The notes under the pieces: generated by a model
What the model was told of the DNA's origin: nothing
Databases searched by the model: none
The model's input: the letters and a program-made list of their open reading frames with translations, nothing else
From: CAJBVG01 sp943360385
GTDB lineage: Bacteria; Bacteroidota; Bacteroidia; Sphingobacteriales; Sphingobacteriaceae
Direction of reading: 5' to 3'
Assembly (NCBI GenBank): GCA_943360385.1
Contig: CALRIM020000032.1
Location: forward strand, 1-22,827
Length of the DNA: 22,827 bases
Position numbers and translations under genes: made by a program
In this document: in pieces, positions 1 through 6,737 of the stretch
Layout: each line of letters begins with the position of its first letter
Position numbering within the stretch: position 1 is the first letter of the stretch

Positions 1-1470
1 CTCTTTACCAGTTCCTTTATCTTTCGCACTTACATGTAAAATCCCGTTCGCATCAATATCAAATGTTACTTCAATTTGTGGAACTCCTCTTGGTGCTGGT
101 GGAATTCCATCTAAGTGGAATCTTCCAATACTTCTATTCGCATTTGCCATTGGGCGCTCACCTTGCAATACGTGAATTTCTACCGTTGGCTGACTATCTG
201 AAGCAGTTGAAAATGTTTCAGAACGTTTTGTTGGAATGGTTGTATTTGCTTCAATTAATTTAGTCATTACACCACCCATAGTTTCAATTCCTAATGATAA
301 AGGTGTAACATCTAACAACAATACATCTTTTACATCACCAGATAATACACCACCTTGTATTGCTGCACCAATAGCAACTACTTCATCTGGATTAACCCCT
401 TTCGAAGGAGCTTTTCCGAAGAAACTTTCTACTGCTGCTTGTATAGCTGGTATACGAGTAGATCCACCTACTAAAATAATTTCATCGATGTCTGATTTTT
501 GGTAACCAGCATTTTTCAATGCTTTCTCGCAAGGAGCAATTGTTCTTTTAATTAAAGAATCTGCTAACTGCTCAAATTTTGCGCGAGTTAAACTACGCAC
601 TAAATGTTTTGGCACCCCATCTATCGCAGTTACGTATGGTAAATTTATTTCTGAAGTTGAAGTTGATGACAATTCAATCTTAGCTTTCTCTGCAGCTTCT
701 TTTAAGCGTTGTAAAGCCATCGGATCTTTTCTTAAGTCAATGTTCTCATCAGCCTTAAATTCATCCGCTAACCAGTCTATAATCACTTGGTCGAAGTCAT
801 CACCACCTAAGTGTGTATCACCATCAGTAGATTTTACTTCAAACACTCCATCACCTAAATCTAATACAGATACGTCATGCGTTCCACCACCACAGTCGAA
901 CACCACAATTTTCATATCCTTATGAGCTTTATCTAAGCCATAAGCTAACGCTGCTGCTGTTGGTTCGTTGATAATACGACGAACATTCAACCCTGCAATT
1001 TCACCTGCTTCTTTTGTTGCCTGACGTTGTGCATCATTGAAATATGCTGGCACTGTAATAACAGCTTCTTTAACTTCTTGTCCTAAATAATCCTCAGCAG
1101 TTTTCTTCATTTTTTGAAGAATCATTGCCGATAATTCTTGAGGTGTATACATACGTCCATCGATTTCTACTCGTGGAGTATTGTTATCGCCCTTTACAAC
1201 TTTATACGGTACACGTTCTGCTTCTTTCGTTACTTCGTCGAAGCTATTTCCCATGAATCGTTTAATCGAGTAAATGGTTTTGGTAGGGTTAGTAATAGCC
1301 TGACGTTTTGCAGGATCACCAACCTTACGTTCTCCATTATCAGCAAATGAAGTGATAGATGGAGTTGTTCTTTTTCCTTCTGAGTTAGGAATTACTACAG
1401 GCTCATTGCCTTCCATTACGGCTACACATGAGTTGGTTGTTCCTAAGTCGATTCCAATAATTTTTGACAT
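1..1470 (-). CDS. dnaK: Chaperone DnaK (Hsp70), 3' end beyond window
   Basis: ATP-driven cytosolic chaperone that binds exposed hydrophobic stretches in client proteins, working with DnaJ and GrpE. The 490 codons present cover the whole nucleotide-binding domain and the start of the substrate-binding domain. Visible motifs are IIGIDLGTTNSCVAVMEG at the N terminus, VPAYFNDAQRQATKEAG, the phosphate-2 loop DCGGGTHD (residues 192-199), INEPTAAALAYG, the adenosine-site ILVGGSTRIP, then DVTPLSLGIETMGG and NTTIPTKRSETF at the substrate-binding sheet. The phosphate-2 loop has Cys and His where E. coli has Leu and Phe; the catalytic Thr (T197) is kept. The start ATG gives the standard MSKIIGIDLG beginning. 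The reading frame runs off the left edge, so the helical lid and tail are not seen. It is a monocistronic-looking unit with its own upstream site after the terminator of the preceding gene. Confidence 0.98.
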   Translation of the reverse strand, partial: MSKIIGIDLGTTNSCVAVMEGNEPVVIPNSEGKRTTPSITSFADNGERKVGDPAKRQAITNPTKTIYSIKRFMGNSFDEVTKEAERVPYKVVKGDNNTPRVEIDGRMYTPQELSAMILQKMKKTAEDYLGQEVKEAVITVPAYFNDAQRQATKEAGEIAGLNVRRIINEPTAAALAYGLDKAHKDMKIVVFDCGGGTHDVSVLDLGDGVFEVKSTDGDTHLGGDDFDQVIIDWLADEFKADENIDLRKDPMALQRLKEAAEKAKIELSSTSTSEINLPYVTAIDGVPKHLVRSLTRAKFEQLADSLIKRTIAPCEKALKNAGYQKSDIDEIILVGGSTRIPAIQAAVESFFGKAPSKGVNPDEVVAIGAAIQGGVLSGDVKDVLLLDVTPLSLGIETMGGVMTKLIEANTTIPTKRSETFSTASDSQPTVEIHVLQGERPMANANRSIGRFHLDGIPPAPRGVPQIEVTFDIDANGILHVSAKDKGTGKE

Positions 1471-1515
1471 ATAATTCGGTTCTTTTTTTTAATTTTTTTA
1501 ACTACTACTCTATGT

Positions 1516-1531
1516 TCAATGCTTGTGCCAA
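1516..1531 (-). promoter_or_regulatory. Sigma-54-like promoter motif upstream of dnaK
   Basis: On the minus strand this reads TTGGCACAAGCATTGA. It matches the RpoN consensus TTGGCAC-G-N4-TTGC with exact spacing, differing at the G after TTGGCAC and at the last base (A for C). It would place a start site about 12 bases downstream, roughly 30-35 bases before the dnaK ATG. No TAnnTTTG housekeeping element is seen in this gap, and no CIRCE element. The functional reading is inference; a 16-base match in AT-rich DNA can arise by chance. Confidence 0.4.
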
Positions 1532-1544
1532 AGCCTTAAAATGC

Positions 1545-1573
1545 AAAAAACGACACCTTTTGAGTGTCGTTTT
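1545..1573 (-). terminator. Intrinsic terminator after the lipoprotein gene
   Basis: Perfect 10-base inverted repeat AAAACGACAC / GTGTCGTTTT (1547-1556 and 1564-1573) with a 7-base loop. On the minus strand the stem is followed by a run of T. It lies 43 bases past the stop of the lipoprotein gene and just upstream of the dnaK control region, so it separates the two units. Confidence 0.88.
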
Positions 1574-1616
1574 GTCATAATTAGTATTTTCACAGTGCCG
1601 AAGACGTCAAATCCGC

Positions 1617-2702
1617 CTATCTAAACCCTAGATCATTTGCTGCTCCTGCACCTCTTCCAACAATTTTATTGTTCTTTAATCCATAAATGGAATTAAGCGA
1701 CAAATTCACTTGCTTTATATCATTGAATTTTTTACGGGTTCTAGAAGATAGAATTCCGTATCCACCATCAACATTTGTATACTCAGGCGTTACTTCACTT
1801 AAGCTTATAGTTGAATTATTAAGTTCCATATAAGTATCTAATTCTTCACCGCCAAACTCAAAATGTATCTCCAACGGGCCAGAATAAACTCTTCTGTATG
1901 CTGTTGCTAATGGATCTAATGCAACTTGTAAATTGGTATAAAAAGACTCTCCTGTAATTGTATAATCAATTACCGAATTCCCTTCATTCCTTTGCAATCT
2001 ATTGTTCGACATTAAAACCATATCAACAGAATCCAAATAGTCTTCTCCTGTAGCATCGTTTTGTACTCTAAATTTGAATCTTAAGAATGCTGAATATCTT
2101 TTTCCATTTCTAGATGCAATCCAACTTAATCGTTGTTTTTTGTATTCTGGAGAAATGTCGGTTGGGAAAGGATTGTACAAATCTATTTCTCTTGGTGCTG
2201 CAGAAAACCTTGTTTCTCCAACAATCGCACATGTTGCTGAGGTAATGTATTTATTATCTGAAGCTCTTCTTACCACTAATTTATAATTCGCCCATATAGT
2301 ATCTTTACCGTTAACAACACTAGTATATTTTAACTGATAAGGAGGGGTCGCGTAAACAACGTCATTAGATTCAAAAGTCCCACCACCAGTTTTAGGAATA
2401 TGAACTGTGTCTAAGCTTACACTATCAAAGGCTACTCCAACAGTATTAATCGCATATAGTTTTACATCCAATGGATATGGGTATAAGTTTGAATCTAAAA
2501 TAGATCCTGCTGTATATGCACTTCCATCTTTATTTAAATACGCCTTGTTGATTTTAATATAATGTATTAAACTCGATTTGTTTAATAAACCAACAACAAT
2601 CGGAATTTCCTTATAAGGTGCTGCAACATCGAAGTCTGTGGTACATCCACCTACCACGAATACACTTGTAATTGCTAATACGAAAATCTTTATTCTATTC
2701 AT
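1617..2702 (-). CDS. Putative SPII lipoprotein of unknown function
   Basis: 361 residues. The N terminus MNRIKIFVLAITSVFVVGGC is a lipoprotein signal peptide: basic start, hydrophobic core and a VGGC lipobox with the lipidated Cys at position 20. The residues after Cys (TTDFDVAAPYKEIPIVVGLLN) resemble the beginnings of Bacteroidota outer-membrane-associated lipoproteins of the broad DUF4249 type, with a predicted beta-rich extracytoplasmic body (HYIKINKAYLNKDG, then KDTIWANYKLVVR, RYSAFLRFKFRV). That family link is my impression, not a firm assignment. No catalytic motif, repeat or further membrane segment is evident. It stands alone between the ribosomal cluster and dnaK, has its own terminator, and no clear promoter; TATATTCG about 24 bases upstream is one base off the TAnnTTTG element. 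Function unknown. Confidence 0.9.
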   Translation of the reverse strand: MNRIKIFVLAITSVFVVGGCTTDFDVAAPYKEIPIVVGLLNKSSLIHYIKINKAYLNKDGSAYTAGSILDSNLYPYPLDVKLYAINTVGVAFDSVSLDTVHIPKTGGGTFESNDVVYATPPYQLKYTSVVNGKDTIWANYKLVVRRASDNKYITSATCAIVGETRFSAAPREIDLYNPFPTDISPEYKKQRLSWIASRNGKRYSAFLRFKFRVQNDATGEDYLDSVDMVLMSNNRLQRNEGNSVIDYTITGESFYTNLQVALDPLATAYRRVYSGPLEIHFEFGGEELDTYMELNNSTISLSEVTPEYTNVDGGYGILSSRTRKKFNDIKQVNLSLNSIYGLKNNKIVGRGAGAANDLGFR

Positions 2703-2794
2703 TTTTAATTTTAGGAAAGCGAATATAATTATTTAATTAGGAATTTGGAATTAGGGATTAGGAATGTTACAATTTGGTGACTGGCAAGAGTACC

Positions 2795-2872
2795 TTGTAA
2801 TTTGTAATTCGTAATTCGTAACTTGTAACTCGTAGCTCGTTCCTGATAGCTATCGGGATCGTAATTCGTAAG
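2795..2872. repeat. Heptamer tandem array TYGTARY with embedded palindrome
   Basis: Six contiguous 7-base units occupy 2795-2836: TTGTAAT, TTGTAAT, TCGTAAT, TCGTAAC, TTGTAAC, TCGTAGC. A seventh unit is broken (TCGTTCC), then an 18-base near-perfect palindrome TCCTGATAGCTATCGGGA (2841-2858) follows, then two further units TCGTAAT and TCGTAAG (2859-2872) resume on its far side. The same heptamer family recurs upstream of pth at 22152-22186. Confidence 0.85.
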
Positions 2873-2951
2873 ACGTTGGACTCGTTAATGTAATGTCGAT
2901 AGTAATTAACGAAATACGATGGACGATTTCTCTGCCTCCTCAGCGCCCCAC

Positions 2952-2992
2952 AAAAAAAAGCCCCGATTCCGATTGCTATCGGGACTCGAGGC
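2952..2992 (-). terminator. Intrinsic terminator of the ribosomal protein cluster
   Basis: On the minus strand GCCTCGAGTCCCGAT pairs with ATCGGAATCGGGGC around a 4-base loop, with one bulge and two mismatches or wobbles, and is followed by eight T. It lies about 60 bases past the rplQ stop, where the long cluster should end. Its stem contains GCTATCGGGA, which is also in the palindrome at 2841-2858. Confidence 0.88.
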
Positions 2993-3052
2993 TATTTCTA
3001 TTTAATATTATCATGAAAATTTGCACATCTGCATATTATCACATTTGCGCAT

Positions 3053-3547
3053 TTATTCAGCTGGTGCATCAGCTTCTGGAGCTGCTGCTTCCGTTGCTGG
3101 AGCGTCTTCTTTTTTCTTAGTTGCTCTACTTCTTCTAGTAGTTGCTGCTTTTGCAGTTTTCTTACCAGCTTTTTCGTTCAACATTAATTCGTTGTAATCT
3201 ACTAATTCAATGAAACACATTTCTGCGTTATCACCCATACGATTTCCAGTTTTAATAATACGAGTGTAACCTCCTGGACGATCTGCAACTTTTTGAGAAA
3301 TTTCTCTAAACAAAATAGTAATTACTTCTTTGTTTTGTAAGTCAGCAAATACAGTACGACGATTTGTAGTTGTATCTTCTTTAGATTTTGTAATGATAGG
3401 CTCAACAAACTTACGTAATGCTTTAGCTTTAGCTAAAGTAGTTGTAATTCTTTTGTGTAAGATTAAAGAACATGCCATGTTAGATAACATAGCTGCACGA
3501 TGTGGAGCTGTTCTACCTAAGTGATTAAATTTTTTACCGTGTCTCAT
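3053..3547 (-). CDS. rplQ: 50S ribosomal protein L17 (bL17)
   Basis: Large-subunit protein at the peptide exit-tunnel side. The family start MRHGKKFNHLGRTAPHRAAM and the segment HKRITTTLAKAKALRKFVEPIIT are intact, as is GGYTRIIKTGNRMGDNAEM near residue 100. At 164 residues it is longer than the 127-residue E. coli protein; the extra is a C-terminal tail from about residue 125 that is rich in Lys, Ala, Thr and, at the end, Glu and Pro. Such tails are usual in Bacteroidota. It is the last gene of the alpha group, 177 bases after rpoA, and is followed by the cluster terminator. Confidence 0.98.
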   Translation of the reverse strand: MRHGKKFNHLGRTAPHRAAMLSNMACSLILHKRITTTLAKAKALRKFVEPIITKSKEDTTTNRRTVFADLQNKEVITILFREISQKVADRPGGYTRIIKTGNRMGDNAEMCFIELVDYNELMLNEKAGKKTAKAATTRRSRATKKKEDAPATEAAAPEADAPAE

Positions 3548-3577
3548 TTTTTTCTTTTTTGTACATCCGTCTTTTTG

Positions 3578-3642
3578 AGTTATTGGTTACTTAGTTATTG
3601 GTTATTTAGTTTTATCAAATAACCTATTAACACAATAACTTA
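3578..3642. repeat. AT-rich repeat element in the rpoA-rplQ gap (copy 1)
   Basis: Two tandem 15-base units, AGTTATTGGTTACTT (3578-3592) and AGTTATTGGTTATTT (3593-3607), are followed after a few bases by AAATAACCTATTAAC (3617-3631) and CAATAACTTA (3633-3642). The two halves are imperfect inverted repeats and could fold. The same two-part arrangement, nearly identical in sequence, occurs in the rpsK-rpsD gap at 5499-5561. Also in this 177-base gap, CCTCG (3691-3695) and CGAGG (3711-3715) form a small stem. No promoter consensus is seen. Confidence 0.75.
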
Positions 3643-3724
3643 ATAACTATACTTAAGGGAAATGTGCATTTAACTTAATTATTAGTTATCCCTCGCCGTA
3701 AATTAAATTACGAGGCCGTTTATA

Positions 3725-4717
3725 TTATTCTTCGTCTAACTTGAATTTACTCAAGTTCATTCCGAACGATAATCCTTTTGATTTCACTAACTCTTGAATT
3801 TCAGTTAATGATTTCTTACCAAAGTTTCTGAATTTTAACATATCAGCAACATCATAAGTAACTAAATCAGCAAGCGTACGGATGTCTGCTGCTTTCAAGC
3901 AATTTAATGCACGAACTGAAAGATCCATATCTACTAATTCTGTTTTTAAGATTTTACGCATGTGTAAAATTTCTTCATCAACTTCATTTGTTTGCTCTTT
4001 AGCTTGCGTTTCTAACATAATACGCTCATCTGAGAACAACATGAAATGTTGAATTAAAATCTTAGCAGCTTCTTTCAACGCCTCCTCTGGGTGAATAGAA
4101 CCATCAGTAGTAATATCAAAGATTAATTTTTCGTAATCCGTTTTTTGTTCTACACGATAGTTTTCAATGCTATATTTTACGTTTTTAATTGGCGTAAAAA
4201 TAGAATCAATTGCTATAACTCCTACTGCTGCGTTTTCTGATTTATTTTCTTCTGCTGCAACATATCCACGTCCTTTTGCAACTGTTAATTCCATCTCCAA
4301 TGTAATACTTGCATTCATGTTGCAAATAACCATATCAGGATTAAGAACAGTAAAGTTGTTTGAGAATTTAGTTAAGTCGCCTGCTGTAAATACATCTTGA
4401 CCTTTAATTACTGCGAATATTTTTTCAGAATCGCCGCTCTCTCCAGTTTTCTTAAAACGAACTTGTTTTAAGTTTAAGATCATATCCGTTACATCTTCTA
4501 CAACTCCTTTAATAGTTGAGAATTCGTGAGACACTCCAGAAATTTTAACTGAAGTAATCGCATATCCTTCTAAAGATGAAAGCAAAATTCTTCTTAATGC
4601 ATTACCGATAGTAATACCGAAACCTGGTTCTAATGGACGAAACTCGAAAGAACCGTCGAAATCAGTTGATTTCTGCATGATTACCCTATCAGGTTTTTGA
4701 AATGCTAATATTGCCAT
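3725..4717 (-). CDS. rpoA: RNA polymerase subunit alpha
   Basis: Alpha subunit that dimerises to start RNA polymerase assembly and binds UP elements and activators through its C-terminal domain. 330 residues, the normal length. The N-terminal domain shows FEFRPLEPGFGITIGNALRR and ILLSSLEGYAITSVKI (about 25-60) plus the VTAKGRGYV-like segment VAKGRGYVAAEEN. The C-terminal helix-hairpin-helix domain runs from about residue 260, with LSVRALNCLKAADI and RNFGKKSLTEIQELVKSKGL (about 297 onward). It sits between rpsD and rplQ as in the usual alpha operon, but with an 82-base upstream gap that holds a perfect inverted repeat. Confidence 0.99.
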   Translation of the reverse strand: MAILAFQKPDRVIMQKSTDFDGSFEFRPLEPGFGITIGNALRRILLSSLEGYAITSVKISGVSHEFSTIKGVVEDVTDMILNLKQVRFKKTGESGDSEKIFAVIKGQDVFTAGDLTKFSNNFTVLNPDMVICNMNASITLEMELTVAKGRGYVAAEENKSENAAVGVIAIDSIFTPIKNVKYSIENYRVEQKTDYEKLIFDITTDGSIHPEEALKEAAKILIQHFMLFSDERIMLETQAKEQTNEVDEEILHMRKILKTELVDMDLSVRALNCLKAADIRTLADLVTYDVADMLKFRNFGKKSLTEIQELVKSKGLSFGMNLSKFKLDEE

Positions 4718-4753
4718 TCTTGATTTTATTTTAAATGATATATTTTAAAATTG

Positions 4754-4788
4754 AATTTGTCGCTAAGTAGTTTACCGAGCGACAAATT
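4754..4788 (-). other. Perfect 11-base inverted repeat between rpsD and rpoA
   Basis: AATTTGTCGCT (4754-4764) and AGCGACAAATT (4778-4788) are exact inverse complements around a 13-base loop. In the transcript this would be a stable hairpin 12 bases after the rpsD stop and 36 bases before the rpoA start. On the minus strand it is followed by CAATTTTAAAAT and not by a clean run of T, so it is a weak candidate for a terminator and a better one for a processing, stabilising or partial attenuation structure. Confidence 0.75.
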
Positions 4789-4799
4789 AAAAAATTTTA

Positions 4800-5408
4800 T
4801 TATTTCGAATACAATTCGACGATTAGCTGTTCTTTGATATTCTCTGGAATCTCCGAACGCTCAGGATGGTTTAAAAACTTACCTGTCATTGATGCACGAT
4901 CAAATTCTAACCAATTGTATTTATCAACTTTCGTAGTTGCGATAGCTTCTGTTATTGCTTCTAACGATTTAGATTTTTCGCGAACTGAAATCACATCACC
5001 TGCTTTTAATGCATATGAAGGAATGTTTACTACTTCTCCATTTACAGTAACGTGTTTGTGAGATACAATTTGACGAGCTGCTCTACGAGAACCAGCAATA
5101 CCTAAACGGTAAACTGTGTTATCTAAACGTCCTTCTAAGTATTTCAATAAGTTTTCACCTGTAATACCGTGTTTACGGTGAGCTCTATCGAATAAATTAG
5201 CGAATTGTTTTTCTAATACACCATAGATGTATTTCGCTTTTTGTTTCTCCATTAACTGCACAGCATATTCTGATTGCTTGCTACGTTTTTTCGATTGGCC
5301 ATGTTGACCTGGAGGATAATTTTTTCTTTCTAACGCTTTGTCCGGACCATAAATAGCCTCACGGAACTTACGTGCAATTTTTGATTTTGGGCCTGTATAT
5401 CTTGCCAT
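4800..5408 (-). CDS. rpsD: 30S ribosomal protein S4 (uS4)
   Basis: Primary 16S rRNA binder that starts 30S assembly and, in many bacteria, represses its own operon. 202 residues, full length. The N-terminal region MARYTGPKSKIARKFREAIYG lacks the four Cys of the zinc-binding form, so this is the zinc-free type. The S4 RNA-binding domain lies at about 93-155 with GRLDNTVYRLGIAGSRRAAR and VTVNGEVVNIPSY. It follows rpsK after an unusually wide 150-base gap that contains a repeat element. Confidence 0.99.
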   Translation of the reverse strand: MARYTGPKSKIARKFREAIYGPDKALERKNYPPGQHGQSKKRSKQSEYAVQLMEKQKAKYIYGVLEKQFANLFDRAHRKHGITGENLLKYLEGRLDNTVYRLGIAGSRRAARQIVSHKHVTVNGEVVNIPSYALKAGDVISVREKSKSLEAITEAIATTKVDKYNWLEFDRASMTGKFLNHPERSEIPENIKEQLIVELYSK

Positions 5409-5498
5409 TTTCTATTTGTTTAGTGGTTAATCTTAGCTACCTATTTGGTAGTATAACAACTCTTGTTAATTCTTTTTAAATGTTATTAAGTAATTACG

Positions 5499-5561
5499 TT
5501 ATTAGTTATTTAGGTTTTACATTATCTCAACAACTAAATAACCTATTAACTCAATAACTTA
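5499..5561. repeat. AT-rich repeat element in the rpsK-rpsD gap (copy 2)
   Basis: TTATTAGTTATTTAG (5499-5513) is followed by AAATAACCTATTAAC (5536-5550) and CAATAACTTA (5552-5561). Compared with copy 1 at 3578-3642, the first part differs at one base and the 26-base second part at one base. The last few bases reach into the rpsK stop region. A 5-base stem CTACC/GGTAG (5437-5451) lies elsewhere in this gap. No promoter consensus is seen. Confidence 0.75.
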
Positions 5562-5951
5562 TACACGTCTTTTCTTCGGAGGGCGACATCCATTGTGTGG
5601 AAGTGGAGTAATATCTTTAATTAAAGAAACTTCAATTCCTACGTTTTGGATAGTACGGATAGCTGATTCTCTACCTGCACCTGGACCTTTAACGAAAACT
5701 TCAACTTTACGTAAACCTAAATCGTGAGCAATTTTGCCACAATCTTGAGCAGCCATTTGTGCAGCATATGGAGTGTTCTTTTTAGAACCTTTGAATCCCA
5801 TTTTACCTGCAGACGCCCATGATATTACTTGTCCTTGAGTATTCGTCATCGAAATGATGATGTTGTTGAAAGTAGCATTGATGTGAGCTTGTCCAACAGG
5901 CTCTACAACTACTACTCTTTTCTTTGCAACTTTTTTATTTGACTTTGCCAT
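5559..5951 (-). CDS. rpsK: 30S ribosomal protein S11 (uS11)
   Basis: Small-subunit platform protein near the mRNA exit and the E site. 130 residues, family length. Signature segments are GQAHINATFNNIIISMTNTQG near residue 20-40, WASAGKMGFKGSKKNTPYAAQ, and the C-terminal block GPGAGRESAIRTIQNVGIEV, with PHNGCRPPKKRRV at the end. Lies 12 bases after rpsM. Confidence 0.99.
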   Translation of the reverse strand: MAKSNKKVAKKRVVVVEPVGQAHINATFNNIIISMTNTQGQVISWASAGKMGFKGSKKNTPYAAQMAAQDCGKIAHDLGLRKVEVFVKGPGAGRESAIRTIQNVGIEVSLIKDITPLPHNGCRPPKKRRV

Positions 5952-5963
5952 GTTTAAATCTTA

Positions 5964-6341
5964 TTACTTAGTTGCTTTTTTCTTTCCAGCAACTGTCTTA
6001 CGTTTACCTTTACGAGTACGAGAATTGTTTTTAGTACGTTGACCACGAACCGGAAGACCTTTACGGTGACGTAATCCACGGTAACAACCAATGTCCATTA
6101 GACGTTTAATGTTCAATTGAACTTCTGAACGTAAAGCACCCTCAACTTTAATACTATCGTTGATGATGTTACGAATTGCTGTTAATTGATCATCTGTCCA
6201 TTCTTGAACTTTAACATCATAGCTAATTCCAGCTTGATTCAAAATGTTCTGAGCGGTTTTACGACCTACACCATAAATGTATGTTAAGCCGATTTCTCCT
6301 CTTTTGTTTTTCGGTAAATCTATACCTGCGATCCTTGCCAT
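5964..6341 (-). CDS. rpsM: 30S ribosomal protein S13 (uS13)
   Basis: Small-subunit head protein that contacts the P-site tRNA and forms bridges to the large subunit. 125 residues. It begins MARIAGIDLPKNKRGEIGLTYIYGVG, contains the helix-two-turn-helix NILNQAGI region, and ends with the basic tail carrying RGLRHRKGLPVRGQRTKNN and TRKGKRKTVAGKKK. First gene of the alpha group, 46 bases after rpmJ. Confidence 0.99.
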   Translation of the reverse strand: MARIAGIDLPKNKRGEIGLTYIYGVGRKTAQNILNQAGISYDVKVQEWTDDQLTAIRNIINDSIKVEGALRSEVQLNIKRLMDIGCYRGLRHRKGLPVRGQRTKNNSRTRKGKRKTVAGKKKATK

Positions 6342-6387
6342 TTCTTAATATTATTTCTTAAGATTATATTTCTAATTTAAATCAATA

Positions 6388-6504
6388 TTACCCTTGACGT
6401 TGTTTGTACTTAGGGTTTTTCTTATTGATTACGTAAAGTTTTCCTTTACGACTGATGATTTTACAGTCGGCACTTCTCTTTTTGATGGATGCTTTAACTT
6501 TCAT
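6388..6504 (-). CDS. rpmJ: 50S ribosomal protein L36 (bL36), zinc-free form
   Basis: 38 residues, translated by hand: it begins MKVKASIKKRSADCKIISRK and ends NKKNPKYKQRQG, the standard ending of the family. The smallest large-subunit protein, near the peptidyl-transferase core. In the zinc form the ligands are CxxC, a later Cys and a His in PKHKQRQG; here only one Cys (C14) remains, the others being Ser, Asn and Tyr, so it cannot form the zinc site. It sits between infA and rpsM in the usual place. Confidence 0.97.
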   Translation of the reverse strand: MKVKASIKKRSADCKIISRKGKLYVINKKNPKYKQRQG

Positions 6505-6518
6505 TTCTTTAATTTTTA

Positions 6519-6737
6519 TTATTTATACCTGTATGTTATTCTTCCTTTGGTTAAGTCGTACGGCGACATTTCCAACTTCACTCTATCACCTGGAAGAATT
6601 TTAATATAATTCATTCTCATTTTTCCAGAAATATGCGCAACTATTTCATGCCCATTTTCTAGCTCAACTAAAAACATTGCGTTAGACAATGCTTCCTTGA
6701 TCGTACCATCTTGCTCTATCGAAGCTTGTTTGGCCAT
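6519..6737 (-). CDS. infA: Translation initiation factor IF-1
   Basis: Binds the A site of the 30S subunit during initiation and helps IF-2 and IF-3. 72 residues, a single S1-like OB fold: MAKQASIEQDGTIKEALSN, then FLVELENGHEIVAHISGKMR, RMNYIKILPGDRVKLEMSPY and DLTKGRITYRYK. Its start codon overlaps the map stop by one base (TAATG), which suggests translational coupling. Confidence 0.99.
   Translation of the reverse strand: MAKQASIEQDGTIKEALSNAMFLVELENGHEIVAHISGKMRMNYIKILPGDRVKLEMSPYDLTKGRITYRYK

Larger units (their letters stand above)
2703..3052. other. 350-base non-coding stretch with degenerate repeats
   Basis: No credible gene lies between rplQ and the lipoprotein gene. In plus-strand order it holds a degenerate repeat of ATTAGGAATT-like units (about 2734-2766), a heptamer array with an embedded palindrome (2795-2872), and the terminator of the ribosomal cluster (2952-2992). 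The remainder is AT-rich sequence in which I see nothing; a 75-codon plus-strand frame here (2893-3120) runs into rplQ and has no protein-like composition. Confidence 0.8.

Noticed and set aside
2795..2872. Heptamer repeats as a CRISPR array
   Set aside because: Units are 7 bases with no spacers; this is a simple tandem repeat.
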